Below, one piece after another: positions 6,879-13,612 of a DNA stretch of 16,337 nt. Where the stretch lies: contig CACXEC010000012.1 of the NCBI GenBank assembly GCA_902766545.1, positions 1 through 16,337 on the forward strand. The letters run 5' to 3'. The DNA comes from an uncultured Erysipelotrichaceae bacterium (GTDB lineage: Bacteria; Bacillota_I; Bacilli_A; RF39; UBA660). The notes under the pieces are model-generated. The model saw only the letters and a program-made list of their open reading frames with translations. It made no database searches and was not told the DNA's origin. The stretch's first letter is position 1. Each line of letters begins with the position of its first letter. The translations under genes and the position numbers were made by a program.

Positions 6879-8345
6879 ATGGAGAATAAAAGAGGCTTTA
6901 CTTTAATAGAAATAGTAGTAGTTGTCGGATTACTTGCATTAATAGGTGTAGCAATTGCTTTTTCCGCTAATTCATTATTAAAAAACCAAAAAGAAGATGA
7001 ATACGAAAACTTTATAAAAAGAATCGAAAGTGCAGCAAACACCTATGTAACAAGTAATAGTGAAATTCTTGAAGATTTATATACCGATAAGGGGTATGTA
7101 ATAATAACTATAGGGGACTTAATTGGAGAAGGATTAATAAATCAAAATACTATTAATCCAGAAACAAATGAACCTATTGATTTTGATGATATTATAAAAG
7201 TATCACTAACATCAACTGGTGCCATTGATATTGAATATCCTGTAGCAGAGATCAAAGAAGATTACTTGCAAGCAATGGATTTTATTATTGAAATAGGAAC
7301 AAATATTGATACTATCTGCTATCAAGGCATAAATGATAATGGTTTAAGATATATAGATAATAATGGTAATTTTGTAAAAAACTACTTAAAACAGGAAGAA
7401 AATATTAAATGTAATAAAGACAATGTAAATATAAATAAACTAGGAACATACACCATAAACTATGATTACAAAATTACAAATCCAGAGGAAAAATGGAAAC
7501 AACAAAGTAGAAACGTAACTGTTGCAGATACAACGGCTCCCGAAATATTATCACTAACATTTGATAGTAGCAACAAGGAATTAGTATCTAAGTCCATAGA
7601 TAGGGAAAGTGGAATAGCATATTATTATTTTGGAAGTGAAAATAATTTAATAAATATCTCAGAAAAAGGTTTCAAAATTACTGAAACAACTGATGAAGTT
7701 ACCAAAAAAACACCTATAACAACAAGTGGAACATATTATTTTTATGCTCAAGATGCTGCTGGTAATATTACAAGCAAACCAGTTACAATTAACATTAGTA
7801 CCAGCACAACAACACGTCCAATAAGTTCAGGACCTGAGCCAGATTTAACCTGTCCAGAGATTAGCATAAATTATTTAAATCCAACTGGTAATTCAAAAGA
7901 AAAAGATGGCTTAACTTATTATGAATATAAAGTTATGACCAAAAATGAGACACTAGCATGTAGATATGGACCAGCTTTTTGGTGGCGTTATAATACAAAT
8001 TATATGTATTTACCTGGATCTAAAGTATATTACCGAAAAGTATCCGGTCAAGGTTCTAAATCAATACAATGGTATCAATCTTGGGATGGATGCTATTCAG
8101 CTGCAACTTATTGCAAGCCAACAATAACTAAAACTATTAAAACAGGTGCTTTTGCAGAAAATGATCTATGTTGGACTAATACTGCTGCACCTTCTCCAGC
8201 TGATGCAAGAGGTGATGTTGATTTGAGAAATTATAAGGGATGGAGTGTCAAAGCAATTGATCTAGAAGATGGCTGGTTCTATGTTCAGGAAACAGGTGAT
8301 AGTGGATATGCTTGCTTCATTTGGCACACTACATTTAGTAATTAG
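6879..8345 (+). CDS. Large prepilin-like surface protein with Ig-like domains (paralogue 2)
   Basis: The 488-aa protein has a prepilin leader and helix, MENKRG|FTLIEIVVVVGLLAL, with Glu+5. It aligns with the product of the gene at 3702 without gaps over the first 140 residues, with about 90 identities by hand count (SELEDLYTDKGY-like and INPETNEP blocks). The Ig-like module is kept too: Cys147 and Cys178, NKLGTYTINYDY, KWKQQSRNVTVADTTAP, then DRESGIAYYYF and AQDAAGN (to about 306). A Thr/Ser/Pro linker (about 307-322) leads to a C-terminal module of about 165 residues with six Cys (325, 361, 405, 412, 431, 479) and many Trp and Tyr. That module does not resemble the paralogue's. The gene lies 12 nt after argS with no visible promoter, so argS and this pilin are probably co-transcribed. 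It ends at a bidirectional terminator. Likely an exported pilin-like fibre or tip component. Confidence 0.85.
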   Translation: MENKRGFTLIEIVVVVGLLALIGVAIAFSANSLLKNQKEDEYENFIKRIESAANTYVTSNSEILEDLYTDKGYVIITIGDLIGEGLINQNTINPETNEPIDFDDIIKVSLTSTGAIDIEYPVAEIKEDYLQAMDFIIEIGTNIDTICYQGINDNGLRYIDNNGNFVKNYLKQEENIKCNKDNVNINKLGTYTINYDYKITNPEEKWKQQSRNVTVADTTAPEILSLTFDSSNKELVSKSIDRESGIAYYYFGSENNLINISEKGFKITETTDEVTKKTPITTSGTYYFYAQDAAGNITSKPVTINISTSTTTRPISSGPEPDLTCPEISINYLNPTGNSKEKDGLTYYEYKVMTKNETLACRYGPAFWWRYNTNYMYLPGSKVYYRKVSGQGSKSIQWYQSWDGCYSAATYCKPTITKTIKTGAFAENDLCWTNTAAPSPADARGDVDLRNYKGWSVKAIDLEDGWFYVQETGDSGYACFIWHTTFSN

Positions 8346-8353
8346 TATTTGAT

Positions 8354-8380
8354 AAAAAAAGAGCTTAAAGCTCTTTTTTT
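8354..8380. terminator. Bidirectional intrinsic terminator
   Basis: AAAAAAAGAGCTT (8354-8366) pairs with AAGCTCTTTTTTT (8368-8380) around a minimal loop. The A and T tracts let it work on both strands, serving the convergent pilin (+) and YjcZ-like (-) genes. It overlaps the TAA stop of the minus-strand gene. Confidence 0.9.
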
Positions 8381-8564
8381 AGTCGTTATCTCTGTTATTA
8401 CCCCAGCTCCAACCAGCTCCAATGATAATTACTAGAAGAATGAATAAAACAATCCATAATGCAGCACCAAGGCCATAACCGCCTCCAGTATTTCCTACAT
8501 AACTATAACAACAAGGATTAGAGTATCCTCCGTTATAACCTCCGTTGTATCCGTAATAATACAT
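8379..8564 (-). CDS. YjcZ-like (Tiny_TM_bacill-type) small membrane protein
   Basis: The 61-aa protein begins MYYYGYNGGYNGGYSNPCCYSYVG, a Gly/Tyr-rich stretch with an adjacent Cys pair. One membrane helix follows (GLGAALWIVLFILLVIIIGAGW), then a short charged tail NNRDND. A Gly/Tyr/Cys head followed by 'hhVLFILLhIIhGA' is the architecture of the YjcZ family, tiny proteins annotated as sporulation-associated in Bacilli; molecular role unknown. I start it at the ATG whose first base is 8564, because AAAGGAGGT (8571-8579 on this strand) lies six nt upstream. A longer frame from 8633 would add 23 residues without a ribosome binding site and run through the promoter. It is a lone minus-strand gene between plus-strand operons. 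Confidence 0.8.
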   Translation of the reverse strand: MYYYGYNGGYNGGYSNPCCYSYVGNTGGGYGLGAALWIVLFILLVIIIGAGWSWGNNRDND

Positions 8565-8570
8565 ATTAAT

Positions 8571-8579
8571 ACCTCCTTT
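8571..8579 (-). promoter_or_regulatory. Strong Shine-Dalgarno of the YjcZ-like gene
   Basis: Reads AAAGGAGGT on the minus strand, six nt before the ATG. It decides the start at 8564 over the upstream ATG at 8633 and suggests efficient translation. Confidence 0.9.
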
Positions 8580-8585
8580 GTATCT

Positions 8586-8591
8586 ATTATA
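8586..8591 (-). promoter_or_regulatory. -10 box of the YjcZ-like gene
   Basis: Perfect TATAAT on the minus strand, 22 nt before the ATG. The -35 is poor (TTTTTA at 8609-8614). The predicted leader is about 15 nt. Confidence 0.6.
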
Positions 8592-8717
8592 GTGTACACA
8601 AATAGGCGTAAAAAGGTTAACAATTTTATTCATATAATATTATTTATTGAGTACAAACAATTGTTTACTTTTATTTTACAAAAATTATGGTTTTTTATAT
8701 AAAAAAATAAATCTATA
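8592..8717. other. Divergent intergenic region between the YjcZ-like gene and ruvA
   Basis: This holds no credible gene. It contains a 12-bp palindrome (8655-8666), listed separately, and a 16-bp perfect palindrome TTTTTTATATAAAAAA at 8691-8706 just upstream of the ruvA -10. The latter may be composition-driven. Nothing else recognisable. Confidence 0.5.
8655..8666. promoter_or_regulatory. Palindromic operator candidate upstream of the ruvAB operon
   Basis: AAACAATTGTTT is a perfect 12-bp palindrome. It matches 6 of 8 fixed positions of the Bacillota LexA core GAAC-N4-GTTC, differing at the outer base on each side. ruvAB is LexA-controlled in Bacillus and E. coli, so this may be a divergent SOS box; it could equally be a site for another dimeric repressor. 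It lies about 54 bp upstream of the best -10 but overlaps a possible TTGTTT -35 at 8661-8666. Confidence 0.3.
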
Positions 8718-8726
8718 TGTTAAAAT
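8718..8726 (+). promoter_or_regulatory. Extended -10 promoter of the ruvAB-thymidylate operon
   Basis: TGTTAAAAT (hexamer 8721-8726), the same sequence as the LCP gene promoter. It lies 33 nt before ATG 8759. The in-frame ATG at 8717 falls inside this element and is rejected as the start of ruvA. Confidence 0.6.
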
Positions 8727-8758
8727 ATATTAAGAGAAATAATAACGGAGTGATTAAT

Positions 8759-9310
8759 ATGTTTGGATATATTATAGGAAGCATTAAATATTTAACTAGT
8801 AATTATATTGTTTTAGATAATCATGGAATAGGTTATATAATCTTTGTAGCTAATCCGTATGCCTATGAAGAAGGTAAGGAGTATACGGTTTATACGTATA
8901 ATTTTATTAATGAAACTGAGAATTCTTTATATGGATTTAAAACATTAGATGAAAAAGAATTATTCTTAAAGCTTATTAATGTTAAAGGCCTTGGCCCTAA
9001 AACTGCTATGCCTATGCTTGCATCAGGAAGTGTATCAGGTATTGCTGATGCTATTGAAAGAGAAAATATCTTATATTTAAAGAAATTTCCTAAAGTTGGA
9101 GATAAACTTGCTAAGCAAATGATTTTAGATTTAAAAGGAAAACTAGGAAATATTGAAATTAATAGTCAAGATAATTCAGATGAACTAGTGGAAGTACTTG
9201 AAAACTTAGGTTATAAAACTATCGATATAAAAAGAATATTACCTAAAGTTGATAGAGATTTAACTATTGAAAATCAAATTAAGGAAGCACTAAAATTAAT
9301 GCTTAAATAA
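8759..9310 (+). CDS. ruvA: Holliday junction branch migration protein RuvA
   Basis: The 183-aa protein binds four-way DNA junctions as a tetramer and loads the RuvB motor. The N-terminal OB-fold starts MFGYIIGSIKYLTSNYIVLDNHGIGYII. Two helix-hairpin-helix motifs follow: VKGLGPKTA and FPKVGDKLAKQMILDLKGKL. A C-terminal RuvB-binding domain runs from about 138 (DELVEVLENLGYKTIDIKRILP). The second HhH normally reads PGIGxKTA; here it is PKVGDKLA, a divergent hairpin. I chose ATG 8759 because ACGGAG lies upstream and the sequence then starts exactly like RuvA; an upstream ATG at 8717 would add 14 residues from promoter DNA. It is the first gene of a tight operon, with ruvB 20 nt downstream. No ruvC is visible, as is common in Bacillota, which use RecU. 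Confidence 0.95.
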   Translation: MFGYIIGSIKYLTSNYIVLDNHGIGYIIFVANPYAYEEGKEYTVYTYNFINETENSLYGFKTLDEKELFLKLINVKGLGPKTAMPMLASGSVSGIADAIERENILYLKKFPKVGDKLAKQMILDLKGKLGNIEINSQDNSDELVEVLENLGYKTIDIKRILPKVDRDLTIENQIKEALKLMLK

Positions 9311-9330
9311 ATACATATCAAGGAGGTTTT

Positions 9331-10335
9331 ATGAAAGAAAGAATTATAACTGGAGAAAAATTGGATGTTGATATTTCAGATGATAATATTAGACCTCAAA
9401 GGTTAGATGAATATATTGGACAAGATGAAGTAAAAGAAAATATTAGAGTTTTTGTAGAGGCAGCAAAAATACGAGGAGAAGCTCTAGATCACGTTTTACT
9501 ATATGGGCCACCAGGGCTTGGTAAAACAACGCTTGCTCATATTATTGCGAATGAACTTGGTACAAATATTAAAACAACTACGGGACCTGCTCTTGAAAAA
9601 AGTGGTGATTTAGCGGCAGTATTATCTACGCTCGAGCCTGGTGATGTTTTATTTATTGATGAAATTCATCGAATACCAAAGTTTATTGAAGAAATATTAT
9701 ATCCAGCCATGGAAGACTTTGAGCTTGATATAGTTGTTGGACAAGAAGGATCAAGTCGTAGTATTAAAATTGAGCTTCCTCCATTTACGTTGGTAGGTGC
9801 AACAACTAGAGCAGGTGATATATCAGCCCCACTACGTGATAGATTTGGAATAGTCTCTAAATTAAACTATTATTCTACCGATGAACTTAAGGATATTATT
9901 AAAAGAACTAGTAGAGTATTAGAAATGGATATTTCTGATGATGCTGCTTTGGAACTTGCTAATAGATCACGTAAAACGCCAAGAATTGCCAATCGTTTAT
10001 TTAAAAGAGTTAGGGATTTTGCTCAAGTAGCTGGAGAAACAGAAATTACTAAAGAAACAACATTGAATTCTTTAGAGAGGCTTAAAGTTGATAAATATGG
10101 CTTAGATCAAGTAGATATTGAGTATTTAGAAAGTTTAATAAATAAATTTAACGGTGGACCTGTCGGAGTAGAGACTATTGCTTCATCTATTGGTGAAGAG
10201 GTATCTACTTTAGAAGACGTTGTTGAACCATACCTTATGCAAGAAGGATTTATTAAAAGAACCCAAAGGGGAAGAATTGCAACTGATAAAAGTTATTCAC
10301 ACATAAAAAAAGGAGGGACTTTATTCGATGAATAG
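9331..10335 (+). CDS. ruvB: Holliday junction branch migration ATPase RuvB
   Basis: The 334-aa AAA+ helicase motor pumps DNA through RuvA-bound junctions. Visible motifs are Walker A GPPGLGKTT (59-67, Lys65), Walker B LFIDEIHR (Asp110, Glu111), sensor 1 LVGATTRAG (about 154-162) and the arginine finger region APLRDRFGI (about 167-173). A C-terminal winged-helix domain includes GGPVGVETIASSIGEE and RTQRGRIAT. Length is normal. ATG 9331 is preceded by a strong AAGGAGGT. The last eight bases overlap the start of glyA (ATGAATAG), so the two are translationally linked. It acts with RuvA in recombinational repair and replication-fork rescue. Confidence 0.98.
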   Translation: MKERIITGEKLDVDISDDNIRPQRLDEYIGQDEVKENIRVFVEAAKIRGEALDHVLLYGPPGLGKTTLAHIIANELGTNIKTTTGPALEKSGDLAAVLSTLEPGDVLFIDEIHRIPKFIEEILYPAMEDFELDIVVGQEGSSRSIKIELPPFTLVGATTRAGDISAPLRDRFGIVSKLNYYSTDELKDIIKRTSRVLEMDISDDAALELANRSRKTPRIANRLFKRVRDFAQVAGETEITKETTLNSLERLKVDKYGLDQVDIEYLESLINKFNGGPVGVETIASSIGEEVSTLEDVVEPYLMQEGFIKRTQRGRIATDKSYSHIKKGGTLFDE

Positions 10336-11554
10336 AAAATTATCAAAGGCTTTGAAAATGGAAGCTGAAAGACAAGAAAATAATATTGAACTTATTGCAA
10401 GCGAAAACTATGTATCAAAAGATATTTTAAAATTACAAGGAAGTATTTTAACTAATAAATATGCGGAGGGATATCCAGGCAAGAAATACTACGGAGGATG
10501 CGAATATATTGATGTTATTGAAAACTTAGCAATTGATTATGCATGTAAACTATTTAAATGCCAATATGCTAATGTTCAGCCACATTCTGGATCCAATGCC
10601 AATATGGCTGTATATAAAGCTTTACTTAATATAGGTGATACTGTCATGGGAATGGATTTATCAAATGGTGGACATTTAACTCATGGGCATCCTATGAATT
10701 TTAGTGGTATAGATTATAATATTGTAAGTTATACAGTAGATCCTAAAACTGAAATGATTGATTATGAAAGTGTTAGAGAACTAGCTTTAAAATATAAGCC
10801 TAAAATGATCATAGCAGGAGCATCTGCTTATTCTAGAATTATCGATTTTAAGCGTTTTAGAGAAATAGCTGATGAAGTAGGGGCTTATCTTATGGTTGAT
10901 ATGGCTCATATTGCTGGATTGGTAGCAGCTGGAGCTCATCCATCACCAATTCCATACGCACATGTAGTTACCACAACTACTCATAAAACATTAAGAGGAC
11001 CAAGAGGTGGTCTAATCTTAACTAATGATGAAGAAATAGCGAAACTAATAAATAAAGCAATATTTCCCGGTATTCAAGGTGGACCATTAATGCATGTTAT
11101 AGCTGCTAAAGCCCAGTGCTTTACTGAGGCATTAGAGCCAGAATTTACTGATTACATTGTAAATGTTATTAAGAACTCTAAAGCTTTAGCTGAAAGTTTA
11201 AAAGAAGAAGGAATAAGAGTAATATCAGGCGGAACTGATAATCATTTAATGCTAATAGATGTAAAATCAAAATATGGAATTACTGGTAAAGAAGCAGAAA
11301 CGCTACTAGATAAAATAAATATTACTGTAAATAAAAATACGATACCAAATGAAACTGAAAGTCCATTTAAAACTTCAGGATTAAGACTAGGAAGTGCAGC
11401 TATGACAACTAGAGGGTTAAATGAAGCGGACTTTAGACATATTGGTAAAATAATTGCTAGTGCACTAGAAAATAGAAATGATGAGCATAAATTAGAAGAA
11501 TTAAAAGCAGAAGTTCTTAAATTAACTGCTGCCCATCCAATTTATAAGAAGTAG
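10328..11554 (+). CDS. glyA: Serine hydroxymethyltransferase
   Basis: The 408-aa PLP enzyme converts serine and tetrahydrofolate to glycine and 5,10-methylene-THF, the main one-carbon entry point. Visible are the N-terminal ELIASENYVS, YAEGYPGKKYYGGCEYID, the HSGSNANMAVY substrate segment, DMAHIAGLVAAGAHPSP and the PLP-lysine motif TTTTHKTLRGPRGG with Lys220. The C-terminal domain includes SGLRLGSAAMTTRG. Length is typical. The start overlaps the end of ruvB; GGAGGG lies about 11 nt upstream, longer spacing than usual, which fits coupling. Its product methylene-THF is the substrate of ThyA, encoded 9 nt downstream, so the gene order follows the thymidylate cycle. Confidence 0.98.
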   Translation: MNRKLSKALKMEAERQENNIELIASENYVSKDILKLQGSILTNKYAEGYPGKKYYGGCEYIDVIENLAIDYACKLFKCQYANVQPHSGSNANMAVYKALLNIGDTVMGMDLSNGGHLTHGHPMNFSGIDYNIVSYTVDPKTEMIDYESVRELALKYKPKMIIAGASAYSRIIDFKRFREIADEVGAYLMVDMAHIAGLVAAGAHPSPIPYAHVVTTTTHKTLRGPRGGLILTNDEEIAKLINKAIFPGIQGGPLMHVIAAKAQCFTEALEPEFTDYIVNVIKNSKALAESLKEEGIRVISGGTDNHLMLIDVKSKYGITGKEAETLLDKINITVNKNTIPNETESPFKTSGLRLGSAAMTTRGLNEADFRHIGKIIASALENRNDEHKLEELKAEVLKLTAAHPIYKK

Positions 11555-11563
11555 AGGTTTTTT

Positions 11564-12463
11564 ATGACTAAATGGGATAAAGAATATATTAAATTATGTA
11601 AGAAAATACTAGCTGAAGGAAAAGAAGTGGAGAATAGAACTGGTATTAATACTATTAAAATACCATCATATCACTTGCATTTTGACTTAAGAGAAGAATT
11701 TCCAGTTCTTGCTACAAAACAATTATTTTTTAGACAAGCTATTTTAGAAATGCTATGGATTTACCAGGCTCAGTCTAACGATGTAAGATGGTTACAAGAA
11801 CGTAATGTCCATATTTGGGATGAATGGGAAATAGACGAGGATGGACTATGGCATGCTAATCAAAATGTTATGGAAAATGGCAGATATGTAAAAAAAGATA
11901 TTGTAAAAGAATTCGATAAAGCATATGCACACACAATAGGAACTGCTTACGGTTATATAGTTAATAAGTTTCAAATGACTCAAAACCTAATAAATACTAT
12001 AAAAAATAATCCAACTGATAGAAGAATGATAATGACTTTATGGCAAAATGATTATTTAGACACTGCAGTACTACCATCATGCGTATGGTCTAGTGAATGG
12101 GATGTTACAGATGGATACTTAAATATGTGGGTTCATCAAAGAAGTTGTGATGTTCCACTAGGCCTTCCATTTAATGTAACTCAGTATGCAACTTTGTTGT
12201 CTTTAATTGCGCATGTTACAGGTTTAAAACCTGGTACAATTGATTGGAGTATTAAAGATGCTCATATTTATGTAAATCAAGTTGATGGAATAAAAGAACA
12301 AATAAAAAGATATGATGAAAATGATGACATAAAAGCTCCGAAATTGTGGATTAATCCGGAAATAGATGATTTCTTCAAATTTGATAATTCTAAAGATTTA
12401 AAAGACATAAAAATAGAAGGATATGAACATATGGGACCAATTAAATTTCCCATTGCCCAATGA
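11564..12463 (+). CDS. thyA: Thymidylate synthase (folate-dependent, ThyA type)
   Basis: The 299-aa enzyme methylates dUMP to dTMP using 5,10-methylene-THF and releases dihydrofolate. N-terminal NRTGINT matches the Arg-containing phosphate-binding loop. The nucleophile is Cys173 in AVLPSCVWSSEWDV. The second arginine motif is HQRSCDVPLGLPFN (Arg193, Asp196), and DAHIYVNQVDGIKEQ supplies the C-terminal dUMP-binding His/Tyr. The classic 'PCH' triad at the nucleophile is replaced by 'SCV', so the His after the Cys is absent. The ribosome binding site AGAGG overlaps the glyA stop. It overlaps folA by four nt (ATGA). Its TGA stop, the only one in the window, is followed at once by an in-frame TAG. 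Confidence 0.96.
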   Translation: MTKWDKEYIKLCKKILAEGKEVENRTGINTIKIPSYHLHFDLREEFPVLATKQLFFRQAILEMLWIYQAQSNDVRWLQERNVHIWDEWEIDEDGLWHANQNVMENGRYVKKDIVKEFDKAYAHTIGTAYGYIVNKFQMTQNLINTIKNNPTDRRMIMTLWQNDYLDTAVLPSCVWSSEWDVTDGYLNMWVHQRSCDVPLGLPFNVTQYATLLSLIAHVTGLKPGTIDWSIKDAHIYVNQVDGIKEQIKRYDENDDIKAPKLWINPEIDDFFKFDNSKDLKDIKIEGYEHMGPIKFPIAQ

Positions 12464-12945
12464 TAGATAATTTAAGTTTAATAGCAGCAATAGGTAAAAA
12501 TAATGAATTAGGTATTAATAATGCTTTAATATGGCATTTACCAAGTGATATGAAATATTTTAGGAAAGTAACTAGTGGGAAAACTATTATTATGGGAAGA
12601 AAATGTTTTGAATCACTACCAGGATTATTACCAAATCGAATACACATAATACTAACTAATAATAAGGACTATCAAGTAGAAGGTGCTAGTGTATTTAATG
12701 ATGTTGATGATATATTAAATTACGTTAAAAATACTCCTGAAGAATGTTTTATTATTGGTGGAGCCAAAATATATGAATTATTTTTACCATATGTTAAAAA
12801 GATGTACTTAACAGAAATAGATGCGGAAAATGAAGCAGATGTTTATTTTCCAAAATTTAACAAAGAATTATATGAACGTGAAGAAATTGAAGAATTAACT
12901 GAAAATGATATAAATTATAAATTTGTATTATATACTAGAAAGTAG
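12460..12945 (+). CDS. folA: Dihydrofolate reductase
   Basis: The 161-aa enzyme reduces dihydrofolate to tetrahydrofolate with NADPH, regenerating the cofactor oxidised by ThyA. Typical motifs are LIAAIGKNNELGINNALIWHLPSDMKYF (residues 7-34, with the acidic active-site Asp30), TIIMGRKCFESL (NADPH binding) and FIIGGAKIYELFL (Gly-Gly near the cofactor). The C-terminal strand region is present and length is normal. There is no ribosome binding site before the ATG. The start overlaps the thyA stop as ATGA, so expression probably depends on translation of thyA. This thyA-folA pairing is the classic arrangement. Confidence 0.97.
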   Translation: MIDNLSLIAAIGKNNELGINNALIWHLPSDMKYFRKVTSGKTIIMGRKCFESLPGLLPNRIHIILTNNKDYQVEGASVFNDVDDILNYVKNTPEECFIIGGAKIYELFLPYVKKMYLTEIDAENEADVYFPKFNKELYEREEIEELTENDINYKFVLYTRK

Positions 12946-12952
12946 ACGAATT

Positions 12953-13612
12953 ATGAAAAATAGACTTATAATAGTAGAAGGCCCACAAGGAACTGGTAAA
13001 ACATCTCTAACAAATTATCTAAGAGATAATATCGCTAGTTCTAATTTATATAGACTAGCTGGTCAAAAAGATAAAACATTAACCGGAAAAAAGTATAGTG
13101 AAATAATGTATAAAGCACTTTTAGATTATTTAGAAAGAATGCAAATTGTTCCAATGACAATTCTATTTGATCGAACGTTTTTCTCGGAAGAAGTTTATGC
13201 TAGATTAGGATATAAAGAATATTCATTTAGTGATATATATGAAAAACTAGTAAAAAAGCTTAACGATTTAAATTATGATATATATTTTTTATCATTATAT
13301 TTGGAAGACGAAAAATTATATGAAGCAAGACTTGCCCGTGAAAGACATCATAATTATCAAGCTTTTAGCATTGAAAACAGTTCAAATCAACAAAGAGTAT
13401 ACAAAGAGCTAGGTGAAGAAATAATTAAAAAATATAATAATATAAAAGTTTTTAGAATAGCAATGGATAATTTTGAAAAAGCATATAAAGAAATAAATGA
13501 AATATTAGATATAGAACCTAAAACCAAACCTGTTCCAACAGCTAGTATCGAATCAAACATTGAAGATAAAGAGAATAATCAAAAAGAAATAATTCAATTG
13601 CAACTTATTTAA
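12953..13612 (+). CDS. P-loop (deoxy)nucleotide kinase, thymidylate-kinase-like
   Basis: The 219-aa protein has a Walker A loop near the N-terminus, RLIIVEGPQGTGKTSLT (Gly10-Thr17). It also has a 'DR' motif LFDRTFFSEEVYARLGY (Asp73-Arg74) and a basic lid-like helix LARERHH (about 127-132). These fit the thymidylate kinase/deoxynucleoside kinase superfamily, but not the canonical tmk signature 'DRxxxS' closely enough to name it. Position directly after thyA and folA suggests it phosphorylates dTMP or thymidine. The last 35 or so residues (PKTKPVPTASIESNIEDKENNQKE) are a low-complexity, probably disordered tail. I chose ATG 12953, seven nt after the folA stop; the ribosome binding site is weak. 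An upstream TTG at 12923 would lie inside folA. Last gene of the ruvA operon. Confidence 0.8.
   Translation: MKNRLIIVEGPQGTGKTSLTNYLRDNIASSNLYRLAGQKDKTLTGKKYSEIMYKALLDYLERMQIVPMTILFDRTFFSEEVYARLGYKEYSFSDIYEKLVKKLNDLNYDIYFLSLYLEDEKLYEARLARERHHNYQAFSIENSSNQQRVYKELGEEIIKKYNNIKVFRIAMDNFEKAYKEINEILDIEPKTKPVPTASIESNIEDKENNQKEIIQLQLI

Noticed and set aside
8565..8633. Longer minus-strand start for the YjcZ-like protein
   Set aside because: It would run through the -10 box and the perfect Shine-Dalgarno that serve the internal ATG at 8564.
12441..12647. Minus-strand open frame across the thyA-folA junction
   Set aside because: Shadow of two confident genes, with no initiation signals.
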